A stretch of 64,000 bases of DNA from Bacteroidaceae bacterium (GTDB taxonomy: Bacteria; Bacteroidota; Bacteroidia; Bacteroidales; Bacteroidaceae), in NCBI GenBank assembly GCA_017469525.1, contig JAFUGG010000027.1, positions 18,486 through 82,485 of the forward strand, read 5' to 3'. Below, piece after piece: positions 7,727-16,074 of this stretch (its first letter is position 1; each line of letters starts with the position of its first letter). The position numbers and the translations under genes were made by a program. The notes under the pieces were generated by a model. The model ran no database searches. It was not told the DNA's origin and saw only the letters and a list, made by a program, of their open reading frames with translations.

Positions 7727-9154
7727 ATGCTCTTCAACTCCTTTGAATATCTGCTTTTCCTGCCGCTTGTTTTCCTGGCCTACTGGCTTCTGAGGGAACG
7801 GGAAAGGCAGAATCTGTTCCTTGTCGCAGCAAGCTATTTCTTCTATGCCTGCTGGGACTGGCGTTTCCTGTCGCTGATTCTTGTCACGACAATAAGCAGC
7901 TATGCGTCCGGATGGCTGATGGACCGGCCCGGGACGGGGAAGGGGATCAGGCGGACAGCACTGGCGGCGAACCTGATTCTCAACTTGGCTATCCTTGGCT
8001 TCTACAAGTACTTCAACTTCTTCGCCCAGAGTTTTTCCGGACTGCTTGCTTCCTTTGGCGTTCATGCGGACTACCCTACGCTGAACATCATCTTGCCTGT
8101 TGGCATCAGCTTCTATACTTTCCAGGCCATCGGATACAGCGTGGATGTTTATGTCCGCCGCATGCCGGCCTGCCGTTCCCTTGTGTCCTTTGCCGCATTC
8201 ATCTGCTTCTTTCCCCAACTGGTTGCGGGTCCCATCGAATCAGCCTCACATTTGTTGCCGCAGTTCCAGCAGCCGCGACGCTTCAGCTACGACAGCGCAG
8301 CGACAGGCCTACGTATGATTCTCTGGGGATTGTTCAAGAAGATGGCTGTAGCCGACAACTGTGCTGCCACGGTCGATATGGTATGGAACGACTACTCACA
8401 CTTCCCTCCGCTCATGCTGGCCTTGGCTTCGTTGCTCTTCACCATACAGATCTATTGCGACTTCTCGGGCTATAGCGACATCGCCATCGGTTCGGCCAGG
8501 CTGTTCGGCATAGAGCTTATCGGGAACTTCAAGTTGCCTTACTTCTCGACCAGCATACCTGAGTTCTGGCGACGCTGGCACATCTCGCTGATGAACTGGT
8601 TCCGCACCTACATCTATTTCCCGCTTGGAGGCAGCCGGGGCAGCAAGTGGCAGACGTCCCGGAACGTGCTGGCCGTCTTCCTTGTGAGCGGTTTGTGGCA
8701 CGGAGCGAACTACACATTCGTGGTCTGGGGACTGTTTCATGCCTTGCTCTCGCTGCCTTACATCCTGCTGGGCATACGGACCCGTCGGGGCGACACGCCG
8801 CCTGCCGTCGGGCTGAGCCGCTTGCCTGCCATGCTGACGACGTTGCTGCTGGTCAATATCGGCTGGGTTGTCTTCCGCGCACCCGACTTGCAGAGTGCCG
8901 CCGGCTTTCTCCGTTGCATGTTCTTCCCTACAGGAAGTCCACTCTACGGCTTCTCCGGCACGACCGCCATCCTGACGGGCGCGATATGCATCGGCGTGGA
9001 GTGGATTCAGAGAGGACGCACCTATGCGCTGGACTTCCGAGGCCGCAAGCTGTTTGCCAGCCCATTGATGCGGGCCGCTACCTATTATGCCATCCTCTTC
9101 GCCCTGTTGCGTCTGTCTGCCCGAGGCGAGTCGTTCATCTATTTCCAGTTCTGA
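7727..9154 (+). CDS. MBOAT family O-acyltransferase (AlgI-like)
   Basis: 475 aa from MLFNSFEYLLFLPLVFLAYW; an in-frame start at 7577 would add 50 residues unlike the family and would lie upstream of the -7 element. Multiple hydrophobic segments mark an integral inner-membrane protein. Family signatures are FFPQLVAGPIESASHLLPQF, PEFWRRWHISLMNWFRTYIY, PLGG, and the catalytic-histidine segment SGLWHGANYTFVVWG. AlgI/DltB-type enzymes move acyl groups (usually acetyl) across the membrane to an extracellular glycan. The next gene, 4 bases downstream, is an SGNH-like protein, a common partner of MBOATs. No polysaccharide genes adjoin, so the acceptor is unknown. The pair lies between 60-bp direct repeats and may be an acquired cassette. 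Confidence 0.92.
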   Translation: MLFNSFEYLLFLPLVFLAYWLLRERERQNLFLVAASYFFYACWDWRFLSLILVTTISSYASGWLMDRPGTGKGIRRTALAANLILNLAILGFYKYFNFFAQSFSGLLASFGVHADYPTLNIILPVGISFYTFQAIGYSVDVYVRRMPACRSLVSFAAFICFFPQLVAGPIESASHLLPQFQQPRRFSYDSAATGLRMILWGLFKKMAVADNCAATVDMVWNDYSHFPPLMLALASLLFTIQIYCDFSGYSDIAIGSARLFGIELIGNFKLPYFSTSIPEFWRRWHISLMNWFRTYIYFPLGGSRGSKWQTSRNVLAVFLVSGLWHGANYTFVVWGLFHALLSLPYILLGIRTRRGDTPPAVGLSRLPAMLTTLLLVNIGWVVFRAPDLQSAAGFLRCMFFPTGSPLYGFSGTTAILTGAICIGVEWIQRGRTYALDFRGRKLFASPLMRAATYYAILFALLRLSARGESFIYFQF

Positions 9155-9158
9155 AAGT

Positions 9159-10238
9159 ATGACACCACACAACCCCGACTTCCGCCGTTTCTTCGTGAGG
9201 CTGCTCGTCTTTTCGCTGCCGATGCTTTGCGTCATTGCCTGCTATGTGGCCCTGGACCCCTTCAAGGTCGTCTGGCACTACGAGCGTTACTTCGAGGACA
9301 ACACCGCGCATCCGGCGCTCAACATGGGGAACGTCAGCACCGAGAACTTTGCAGGCAGGAACCCGCGCAAGCACTACAACGCCTTCATCTTCGGCAATTC
9401 CCGCTCGCAATACTGGCGGACTGACGACTGGCAGAGGCACATCGGAAGGGACAACCGCTGCTACCACTACTACGGGAACGGCGAGTCGCTCGGCGGAATG
9501 GAACGCTACGTCCGGTTCGTCAACGCCAGCGGAAACCGCATCGACCACGCACTGCTCGTGGTGGATGCCGATTTGCTTGGGCAGACCAAGTCGCATTCCG
9601 GCCACCTGTTCTGCACGCCTCCTCGCGTGGCAGGCCTCGGGGGAGCCGTCCGCTTCCATGCGGACAACTTCACCGCCTTCCTGAATCCCGCCTTTGCCCG
9701 CGCTTTTCTGGACCTGCTTTTCACGGGCCGCATGAAGGACTACATGCTGGAGCAGTCGCTCATAGAACAGCCCGTCGTTTACCATCCCGATGCCAATGAG
9801 GTGGAGGATCGCATGTTCGACCAGTCCATCTCCCACGGCACCTACTACACCGAGGCACGGCTGAGCCGCTTCCGGGGCGTTCAGCATCCCGACAGCATCT
9901 CGCCCCCCGTGCTCCGAGAAGAGAACATAAGGCTCCTGCAAAGCATAGCCCGAATCTTCCGACAGCACGGCACAAGCTGCCGCATCGCCATCAGTCCGCT
10001 CTACAATCAGATAAGGTTCAACCCCTCGGACCTGCGCGTGCTGCACGAACTCTTCGGGGAAGCCAACGTCTTCGACTTTTCGGGAACGAGCCACATCACC
10101 AGCGACCTGCACAACTACTACGAGCCAAGTCACTACATCCCTGCTGTCGCAAGGCAGCTGATGGACAGCATTTATGGCGGAACAAGCAGGGATGTTTCTT
10201 TGCAGCATCATGATGCTGCAAAGGAGAAGCTTCCTTAA
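9159..10238 (+). CDS. SGNH-like membrane-anchored protein, MBOAT partner
   Basis: 359 aa from the ATG at 9159. A start at 9087 would overlap the MBOAT gene and destroy the signal-anchor arrangement. One hydrophobic segment (FVRLLVFSLPMLCVIACYVAL, residues about 12-32) anchors it, and the rest should be periplasmic. FIFGNSRSQYW resembles the nucleophile block of SGNH hydrolases, with Ser in GNSRS. The late segment NYYEPSHYIPAVARQ may hold the Asp/Glu-x-x-His block. Such proteins work with AlgI/DltB-type transferases to place acyl groups on secreted polymers. Sequence divergence is high, so the enzyme class rests on these two blocks plus its tight coupling to the MBOAT gene. Confidence 0.7.
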   Translation: MTPHNPDFRRFFVRLLVFSLPMLCVIACYVALDPFKVVWHYERYFEDNTAHPALNMGNVSTENFAGRNPRKHYNAFIFGNSRSQYWRTDDWQRHIGRDNRCYHYYGNGESLGGMERYVRFVNASGNRIDHALLVVDADLLGQTKSHSGHLFCTPPRVAGLGGAVRFHADNFTAFLNPAFARAFLDLLFTGRMKDYMLEQSLIEQPVVYHPDANEVEDRMFDQSISHGTYYTEARLSRFRGVQHPDSISPPVLREENIRLLQSIARIFRQHGTSCRIAISPLYNQIRFNPSDLRVLHELFGEANVFDFSGTSHITSDLHNYYEPSHYIPAVARQLMDSIYGGTSRDVSLQHHDAAKEKLP

Positions 10239-10323
10239 TACTTGCCAGTCTGCGCAGTTTTTGCTATCTATGCACTTGCTATGCCTTCTCGATGTGCGAC
10301 CACGAGGTGCGTGATGGAAAGGC

Positions 10324-10383
10324 CAACTTCAGCGACCCTGCCTTCGTGAAGTATCTCATCGAAACCTACGGGTGACGGAGCTT
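10324..10383 (+). pseudogene. Duplicated aldo/keto reductase C-terminal end
   Basis: This stretch encodes NFSDPAFVKYLIETYG-stop, identical in protein to the end of the reductase at 6658-7503; 58 of 60 bases match 7452-7511. Upstream of the match the frame continues for a few codons (DGKA) but is no longer recognisable as reductase. It is a remnant or displaced original 3' end, separated from its gene by the MBOAT/SGNH segment. It runs into the convergent PI-PLC gene, whose stop is at 10382-10384. Confidence 0.85.
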
Positions 10384-12595
10384 AGTAGTCGTTCACGACG
10401 TACTTCCTGCCGCCACGGATGTAGATGCCCTTAGGCAAAGGCAAGGACACGCGACGGCCGTCGAGGGTGAAGATGGCAGATGAAGAGGCAGGCTGATTGG
10501 TTTCCTCCTGCAGGTGGGCAATGCCGGTCCACTCGCCGGTATCCACCAATCTCATGTGTTCACGCAGTTCCTCGATGGCAGCAGGCAGTTCGCTGTTGCT
10601 GAGCTCGAGGGCAGACAGGTTCGCTTGATATACTGTCTGATAGTAACCGCGAAGGAACGCTTTGGCATCTTCGCTGTATTGATTGTCGTTGAGCATTGCT
10701 TCTGCCTCTGCACCGACTTGTTTGTACTCCGCCCATAGTTCGGCGTTGATGGCAATCAAATCGCTGAGGGCATCGATGGTTCTCATGGCTGCGATGGCCT
10801 GCATCCTGTTGCTGGCCTTGGCAGTGCTGAAAGCATTGTTGTAGGCTTCGAGGCAGTCCTTGCTCACCGTCACACTGGTATAGCTCAGTTTCCTCTTTTT
10901 CATCTCGTTCATCCACGTCTGATATGCCTCAGCCTGATTGCCATAGTAGGTGAGCGTGAAGTCATCGAAGACGCACCAATCCTGCCCCGCCGACTTCTTC
11001 TTCATCACGCCGAGCGAGAGCGTATGGTTGTCGATGGCGATAAAGACTTTATTGTCGTAGGTATTGAGGTCGTGCATGTAGTACTCGGCAGCAATCATGT
11101 CGTCGGGGATGTAATAAGTTGTGCTGCCGTTCTTGACGCCTATCTCGCGTCCCACTCCCTTAGCCTTGACAACGCTTTTGGAGAAGGGCGAGACGAGCGG
11201 AAAGGTAAGGGTGTCGCGATTGGAGGCTGCATAGATGCGGGCATTGCGCAGAGCCAGGTCGCGAATGCGATAGTGTCTGTTGGCCTCCTCAGCCACGCCA
11301 GCACGGTAGAAGCCCTTGGCACTGACGGCATACACACCGTTGGGCATGTCGGTGAGCGTCTGGTGAGTGTTGAAGTTATGGTCGAAATGTTCGGCATTCT
11401 CCTTTGGGTTGACCGCCCCGAACTGGTCGCCATTCCAACCCGTGAGCAAGTTGTTGTTGAAGCATGGATTGGCGATGCGAGCCGACATATCGATGGGTTT
11501 GCGATAGGTTGCATCGCCTTCGCTGACCTGATACATATCCTTGAGGTAGCGGAAGTTATTGGCGATGATGGCATCAATGAGTTCCTGCCCGCGGGTATTG
11601 TAGCCGTTCGAGGAGTTCACACCCACATAGTCGGCCAGGATGATGCCAGTGGGGCCTGGCGTATAGGAAGCGTCGTTCAGGTAGTCGATGATGGCAGCAT
11701 TGGTATGGGCAGCGTTGTCTCTGTATCCATCACTCGAGGAGATTTCCTGGTCAACGATGAATGGGATGTAGAGACGGGACGTCTTGGAATAGGCAGAAGC
11801 GAAGTTATAGACCCAGATGAGGTCTGCTGCCGAGCTGGTCTTATGCTTTGTGCTGAAGTCGAGCAACTGCCTGACAGCCGCCACCTTGCGGTCGAGTGCG
11901 CCTTCCTGATGCGTCTCGGCAAAGTCCTGCATATAGAGAGGCGAAGCCGTTCCGCTGGCTCCCACAATCTGACCGTTGCGTTGCGCGTTCCAGTCCAGCT
12001 GTCCTGTCCAGTTGCGGAAGAAGCCTCCCACGGGTGTGTCGGCATACTGGTCGCGGCTGAGCAGCAGTATCTTGCCACGCATCTCCCTGACTGTGAGGTC
12101 TTTCTTGAAGTCAATGAAGTAGTCCTTCATATCGTCGCGTCCGAGAAGCTGAAGCAATAAGTCGCCATAGTTGCTGGCATTGTCGTCGCCTGCAGTGGCG
12201 TGAAGGAGGTGAACGATGGCGAACTCTGAGGGGTTCTCACGCAGTTTGTCGCGGAGGAAGAAGAGTGCATCGTCGAAACGGAGCTTGGTGGGCATGATGC
12301 CATGATTGTCGTTGAGATAGCCGTCCTTCACTGCGGGTCGCATGTCAAAGGCACGGACGCCGAGTTCCCATTGGTCTTGGAAGCTCTTCTCCTGGGTGCG
12401 TGCGTACTTGTCTCCAAAGGGTCCGTAGATGGAGACTGTGATGCCAGGGAAGCCGTTGCCGGTGCCTGTGTCGTGGCTGCCCGGGATGGAGAGATTGGCC
12501 ACGTAGGCGTCGTCGGGCAGGCGTTTCATCCAGTTCTCGGCTCGAAGCGACTGGCTGAGAAGCAAAAGCAAGGAAAGTAAGAGTAGATGTTTCAT
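10382..12595 (-). CDS. Secreted phosphatidylinositol-specific phospholipase C-like protein
   Basis: 737 aa from MKHLLLLSLLLLLSQSLRA, a clear signal peptide; a start 24 codons upstream is rejected because it precedes the signal. Residues about 25-330 match the PI-PLC X domain of bacterial enzymes: IPGSHDTGTG with His41 and LNDNHGIMP with His98 fit the two catalytic histidines, and GVRAFDMRP is conserved. These enzymes cleave phosphoinositol lipids or GPI anchors, so it may act on host or dietary eukaryotic lipids. The middle (about 380-560) is beta-rich and could bind carbohydrate; a helical part follows. The C-terminus IFTLDGRRV...KGIYIRGGRKYVV is the short tail also found on proteins at 16075 and 58992. 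It is divergent from the phosphatase gene at 12711. Confidence 0.87.
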   Translation of the reverse strand: MKHLLLLSLLLLLSQSLRAENWMKRLPDDAYVANLSIPGSHDTGTGNGFPGITVSIYGPFGDKYARTQEKSFQDQWELGVRAFDMRPAVKDGYLNDNHGIMPTKLRFDDALFFLRDKLRENPSEFAIVHLLHATAGDDNASNYGDLLLQLLGRDDMKDYFIDFKKDLTVREMRGKILLLSRDQYADTPVGGFFRNWTGQLDWNAQRNGQIVGASGTASPLYMQDFAETHQEGALDRKVAAVRQLLDFSTKHKTSSAADLIWVYNFASAYSKTSRLYIPFIVDQEISSSDGYRDNAAHTNAAIIDYLNDASYTPGPTGIILADYVGVNSSNGYNTRGQELIDAIIANNFRYLKDMYQVSEGDATYRKPIDMSARIANPCFNNNLLTGWNGDQFGAVNPKENAEHFDHNFNTHQTLTDMPNGVYAVSAKGFYRAGVAEEANRHYRIRDLALRNARIYAASNRDTLTFPLVSPFSKSVVKAKGVGREIGVKNGSTTYYIPDDMIAAEYYMHDLNTYDNKVFIAIDNHTLSLGVMKKKSAGQDWCVFDDFTLTYYGNQAEAYQTWMNEMKKRKLSYTSVTVSKDCLEAYNNAFSTAKASNRMQAIAAMRTIDALSDLIAINAELWAEYKQVGAEAEAMLNDNQYSEDAKAFLRGYYQTVYQANLSALELSNSELPAAIEELREHMRLVDTGEWTGIAHLQEETNQPASSSAIFTLDGRRVSLPLPKGIYIRGGRKYVVNDY

Positions 12596-12624
12596 TGTGG
12601 GTCGTATTTCTTTCTGTTCTGCTG

Positions 12625-12632
12625 CAAAAGTA
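12625..12632 (-). promoter_or_regulatory. -7 element TACTTTTG for the PI-PLC gene
   Basis: On the minus strand TACTTTTG matches TAnnTTTG and lies 29 bases before the PI-PLC start. The facing gene has its own element at 12677-12684, so the 115-base gap is a divergent promoter region. Confidence 0.5.
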
Positions 12633-12676
12633 CGAAAAAAGTATGAGCTTTTAGCTATGAAGCGCAAACTTTTTTA

Positions 12677-12684
12677 TATCTTTG
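12677..12684 (+). promoter_or_regulatory. -7 element TATCTTTG for the LMW phosphatase gene
   Basis: Good TAnnTTTG match 26 bases before the ATG at 12711. A weak T-rich stretch (TTTTAG) lies near the -33 position. Confidence 0.55.
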
Positions 12685-12710
12685 CAGTTAAACATACTTT
12701 CACATACAAT

Positions 12711-13157
12711 ATGGTAAGGATTCTTTTTGTATGTCATGGCAACATCTGCCGCAGTCCGATGGCAGAATTTGTGATGAAGGATCTTGTGCGGAGGGCAGGT
12801 CGCGAGTCGGACTTCTATATTGAGTCGGCAGCCACATCGGCCGAGGAGATTGGCAACGGTGTATATCCTCCAGCCAGGCGGAAGCTTGCGGAGCACGGCA
12901 TTGCGTGCGATGGCAAGAGGGCGAGGCAGATGACGAGGGCCGACTACGAGCGCTTCGACCTGCTCATAGGCATGGACGATTGGAACATCAGGAACATGCG
13001 GGTCATCTGCGGAGGCGACAAGGATAACAAAATCCACAAAATCCTCGATTTCACCGAATATTTTGGGGATGTTTCTGACCCATGGTACACGGGTGACTTC
13101 GAAGCTACTTGGCGGGATGTCCTGGCGGGATGTCAGTGCCTTTTGAAGCAGTTGTAG
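12711..13157 (+). CDS. Low molecular weight protein-tyrosine phosphatase
   Basis: 148 aa from MVRILFVCHGNICRS, where the phosphate-loop CX5R is Cys8 to Arg14 at the usual position. The general-acid loop is DVSDPWYTGDF. Longer in-frame starts exist upstream but would include the promoter element. Cytosolic LMW-PTPs dephosphorylate tyrosine on proteins such as capsule-regulating kinases, or small phosphoesters; no kinase or capsule gene adjoins. It stands alone between PI-PLC (divergent) and a secreted protein gene. Confidence 0.93.
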   Translation: MVRILFVCHGNICRSPMAEFVMKDLVRRAGRESDFYIESAATSAEEIGNGVYPPARRKLAEHGIACDGKRARQMTRADYERFDLLIGMDDWNIRNMRVICGGDKDNKIHKILDFTEYFGDVSDPWYTGDFEATWRDVLAGCQCLLKQL

Positions 13158-13257
13158 AGCACGGTTCTGTGCCTTGACGGCTATTATCTTCGACTTTTGG
13201 ACACTTTCTTATAAGTTTCAAAAAAGGGCGATTTTATCGGATATTTGCACTCTTTTT

Positions 13258-13343
13258 TATTTTTGCAGAACTCCTTTCTGCTATTTTGCACATCGTTTCT
13301 GCATATTCGGGAACGGGCAAACAGGCATATTATGTTATATTTG
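13258..13343 (+). promoter_or_regulatory. Candidate promoter region with two TAnnTTTG elements
   Basis: TATTTTTG at 13258-13265 and TATATTTG at 13336-13343 both fit the -7 consensus. The second lies 54 bases before the ATG at 13398. The surrounding 240 bases are A+T-rich with no open frame of interest. Tandem promoters are possible; no clean -33 partner was seen. Confidence 0.45.
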
Positions 13344-13397
13344 CAGTAGATTCATTTAAATCTTTATCTCTTATTGTTTAACTAAATTATTAACGTT

Positions 13398-14162
13398 ATG
13401 AAGTATTTTAAATTGTTTCTCACTGTGTGTGCTATGGCTGTAGCCATCAGCGCAAGTGCCCAGTCCAAGACGACAGCCAAGTCCAAGACTACTACCACGA
13501 CTGCCAAGACAACGACAGCCGCTCCTGCCAAGAAGGCTACGACAACTGCCAAGGCTGCCACCACAACTACTACTACGGCTACGACAGCGAAGGCTACGAC
13601 GACGAAGACTACGACAGCAAAGGCTGCCAAGTCGTCCAGTTCGAAGGCATTCAGCAGCAGTGGTGACTTCGACAACCGTCTTCACTTCATGATGGAAACC
13701 AAGATAGGCAGCTACTACGGAACTGGCGGTTGGGGCGAGAACTTTGTTCTGGAGAAAGAGTACCACAAGTATTTTGCTGTCGATTTCTTCAGCCTCGACT
13801 TCGGCATGCCCTTTAAGATTGGAGACTACAAGCTGTTCTCTCTCGGTTTGAAGGTCGGTGCCCGCGGCTTCTCGCCACGCTTCTGGGGCGACAAGGCCCG
13901 TGCTTACACAAGCCTTGCCTTAGGCTATGACTGCTGCGTTGCCGACGGTGGTGCTGCTTTAGATATGGCCGCTGACATGTATGGCTTTGACGACGACGAC
14001 CTTGATGATTACGACACAGGCTGGGGTGCTTCACATGGCTTCGCACTGTCATGGGGCGCAGGTGTGCAATTCGTTGACCGTGCCTATGTTGGCTATGCCT
14101 TGGAGTACAGCACAATCTTCAAGTCCACCTCTCACTTTGCAAAGATTGGCGTGAGATTCTGA
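13398..14162 (+). CDS. Secreted/outer-membrane protein with Thr/Lys/Ala-rich linker
   Basis: 254 aa, family not recognised. Residues 1-21 are a signal peptide (VCAMAVAISASAQ). Residues about 23-83 are almost only Thr, Ala, Lys and Ser (TTTAPAKKATTT-like), encoded by irregular ACGACA/GCCAAG repeats that could vary in length. The remaining 170 residues alternate in a beta-barrel-like way (FAVDFFSLDFGMPFKIG, FSLGLKVGARGFSP, YVGYALEYS) and end in an aromatic residue (GVRF), as outer-membrane barrels do. A plausible reading is an outer-membrane protein with a periplasmic or peptidoglycan-contacting basic arm, but this is inference. A hairpin terminator follows. Confidence 0.65.
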   Translation: MKYFKLFLTVCAMAVAISASAQSKTTAKSKTTTTTAKTTTAAPAKKATTTAKAATTTTTTATTAKATTTKTTTAKAAKSSSSKAFSSSGDFDNRLHFMMETKIGSYYGTGGWGENFVLEKEYHKYFAVDFFSLDFGMPFKIGDYKLFSLGLKVGARGFSPRFWGDKARAYTSLALGYDCCVADGGAALDMAADMYGFDDDDLDDYDTGWGASHGFALSWGAGVQFVDRAYVGYALEYSTIFKSTSHFAKIGVRF

Positions 14163-14180
14163 CATCCTTCAGGCCAACCG

Positions 14181-14212
14181 GAAGGGCACTTCGAGAGGGG
14201 TGCCCTTCTTGT
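14181..14212 (+). terminator. Hairpin terminator after 13398-14162
   Basis: Arms AAGGGCAC and GTGCCCTT around a 10-base loop, followed by CTTGTTG. It is 20 bases after the stop codon. Confidence 0.6.
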
Positions 14213-14221
14213 TGACCCCAA

Positions 14222-14326
14222 GCAATAGCATTCATGGGGCAAAGTATTAGCATTCATGGGGCAAAGTATTAGCATTCATGAGGCAAAGTATTAGCATTCA
14301 TGAGGCAAAGAAATAGTATTCCCTGA
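14222..14326 (+). repeat. 22-nt-period CAAAG array (array 2)
   Basis: CAAAG anchors start at 14240, 14262, 14284 and 14306, exactly 22 bases apart, with a degenerate first unit at about 14222. The word between anchors is TATTAGCATTCATGGGG or GAGG. The array lies between the terminator at 14181 and the next gene's -7 element. Confidence 0.85.
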
Positions 14327-14403
14327 ATGCCCCTCCCAGAGGGACCTGGCCACGCATAGTATAAAAATGTATCATAATGGGCACGATATTGAATTATTTT
14401 TCG

Positions 14404-14411
14404 TATCTTTG
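14404..14411 (+). promoter_or_regulatory. -7 element TATCTTTG for the Sel1 lipoprotein gene
   Basis: Good TAnnTTTG match 27 bases before the ATG at 14438. The -33 region is not clear. Confidence 0.5.
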
Positions 14412-14437
14412 CCCCACGAACCTAAACAAAACAAGTT

Positions 14438-15409
14438 ATGAAGAAGCTACATCTCATCACCCTTTCAGTGTTCAGCCTCATCCTCTCTGCCTGTGGCGGG
14501 AGGAAGATAGACATCACCATTCCCGACAACAACTGCCCGAGCGACAAGGAACTCGTGGAGAAGGCTCTGCAGGGCGACGAGCAGGCAGGACTGCAGATAG
14601 CACAGATGTACTACAACGGCGAAGGCGTGATACAGGACTACACCGAAGCCATCAAGTGGTACAGAGTGCTCTCGGAGAAGGGAAATCCCTATGCTCAGTA
14701 CTACATGGGCATCTGCCACGATGAAGGCCGCGGACTGGAGGCCAGCCTGACGAAGGCAATGGAATACTACAAGCAGAGCTTCCTGGAGTTCAAGGCCCGC
14801 GCTGAGAAAGGCGACAAGGAGGCCATGCTCTACCTGGGCAAGATGTACTCCCTGGGCAAATATGTCACGAAGGACAAGGCAGCAGCCGTGAAGTGGTATC
14901 GCGAAGCAGCCGAGCAAGGTGATGCCAAAGCACAATATACTCTGGGCGTTTGCTACGAAGAAGGCACCGGCGTGGCTCAGTCCTTTTCCGAAGCCGTCAA
15001 GTGGTATCGCCAGGCAGCCGACCAAGGCCATGCTGATGCACAGTGCGCCCTCGGTGCATGCTTCGAGGAAGGCAAGGGCGTAGAAGCTTCTGCCACGGAG
15101 GCCGTAAAGTGGTATCGCCTCTCTGCTGAGCAGGGAAATGCCGATGCCCAATGCAATCTGGGCTACTGCTTCGACGAAGGTATCGGCGTGGAGAAATCGC
15201 CAAGCGAAGCCGTCAACCTCTATCGCCTCTCTGCCGAGCAAGGCAATGCCACCGCTCAGAACAACCTCGCCTACTGCTACGAATACGGTACAGGCGTGGA
15301 GAAAAACATGGAAGAGGCCATCAAGTGGTACAAGAAGAGCGCCAAACAAGGTGACGAAGGCGCCATCGCCAACCTCAAAGCAAAGGGCATCAACGACTAT
15401 AACGAATAA
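14438..15409 (+). CDS. Sel1-repeat lipoprotein
   Basis: 323 aa. The N-terminus MKKLHLITLSVFSLILSACGG ends in a lipobox with Cys19 or so, so it should be lipid-anchored in the envelope. From residue about 40 it is built of some seven Sel1-like repeats of about 36 residues, typified by EAVKWYRQAADQGHADAQ and LGACFEEGKGVEAS. One repeat is longer (KQSFLEFKARAEKGD). Sel1 solenoids mediate protein-protein contact; no enzymatic function is expected. The next gene begins directly after the stop, suggesting co-transcription. Confidence 0.9.
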   Translation: MKKLHLITLSVFSLILSACGGRKIDITIPDNNCPSDKELVEKALQGDEQAGLQIAQMYYNGEGVIQDYTEAIKWYRVLSEKGNPYAQYYMGICHDEGRGLEASLTKAMEYYKQSFLEFKARAEKGDKEAMLYLGKMYSLGKYVTKDKAAAVKWYREAAEQGDAKAQYTLGVCYEEGTGVAQSFSEAVKWYRQAADQGHADAQCALGACFEEGKGVEASATEAVKWYRLSAEQGNADAQCNLGYCFDEGIGVEKSPSEAVNLYRLSAEQGNATAQNNLAYCYEYGTGVEKNMEEAIKWYKKSAKQGDEGAIANLKAKGINDYNE

Positions 15410-15958
15410 ATGTCAGAACGAAGCCAGAAAGTCCTTGACTTCCTCAAGGCACACGACATACCATTCTCCTGCTACGAACACCCCGAGGGCAAGACCATCG
15501 AGGAGGCTAAACGCTGGTGGAAGGACGATGGCTCTGTGCACTGCAAGAATATCTTCATGCGCAACCACAAGGGCAATCAGCACTACCTCATTTGCTTCCA
15601 CTGCGACCACGACCTCGACATCCACGACCTCGAGGCGCGTCTTAAGGCTGCCCTCCTGGCACAGGGAAAGAACTCGCCCGGCAAGCTCTCCTTTGCTTCG
15701 CCCGAGCGTATGATGAAGTATCTTGGGCTCGAGCCGGGCAGCGTCTCGCCCTTCGGCCTTATCAACGATGCAGAACATCACGTCCATCTCTTCCTCGATG
15801 CGGCACTGCTCGACGACAAGAACTACCCGCAGCCCGACAGGAAGACGCTCTCCTTCCACCCCAACGACTGCCGAGGCACGGTGGTCATCACCCTCGAGGA
15901 CTTCGAGAGGTATCTCAAGGAAGTAGACAACAGCTACGAATACCTGAGGCTTTATTAA
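15410..15958 (+). CDS. YbaK/ProX-type aminoacyl-tRNA deacylase
   Basis: 182 aa; the ATG follows the upstream TAA with no gap. The pattern KVLDFLKAHDIPFSCYEHPE, then KNIFMRNHKGNQHYLICFHCD, LSFASPERMMKYLGLEPGSVSPFGLIND and HPNDCRGTVVITLEDFERYL matches the prolyl-tRNA editing (ProX/PrdX) branch. These free-standing enzymes hydrolyse mischarged Ala- or Cys-tRNA(Pro). The segment GSVSPFGLIND holds the conserved loop after the lysine-containing strand. Linkage to a Sel1 lipoprotein gene has no obvious functional meaning. A strong bidirectional hairpin follows. Confidence 0.88.
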   Translation: MSERSQKVLDFLKAHDIPFSCYEHPEGKTIEEAKRWWKDDGSVHCKNIFMRNHKGNQHYLICFHCDHDLDIHDLEARLKAALLAQGKNSPGKLSFASPERMMKYLGLEPGSVSPFGLINDAEHHVHLFLDAALLDDKNYPQPDRKTLSFHPNDCRGTVVITLEDFERYLKEVDNSYEYLRLY

Positions 15959-16024
15959 AGAAGCCAGCAAAGCTAGCAGAACTAGTTAAAACTAGTTAAA
16001 ACTAGTCCAAACTAGAAAACAAAA

Positions 16025-16053
16025 GAAGTCCCATCCTGTTCGGGTGGGACTTC
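16025..16053. terminator. Bidirectional terminator hairpin
   Basis: GAAGTCCCATCC pairs with GGGTGGGACTTC around a short loop, between convergent genes ending at 15958 (+) and 16075 (-). It is followed by CTCTTTATTT on plus and preceded by A-rich sequence, so it can serve both strands. Just before it are three irregular AACTAGT-containing repeats (about 15979-16015). Confidence 0.75.
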
Positions 16054-16074
16054 CTCTTTATTTGAAGTTCTTCT

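Noticed and set aside
14222..14326. CTTTG anchors on the opposite strand as a ladder of cryptic -7 promoter elements
   Set aside because: ATACTTTG and the other word ends do not fit TAnnTTTG well, and the 22-base period does not give the 27-base TTTG-to-TTTG distance of a real promoter. It remains only a weak idea.
15979..16015. AACTAGT repeats as regulatory operators
   Set aside because: They lie between convergent genes next to a terminator, and only three irregular copies are present.
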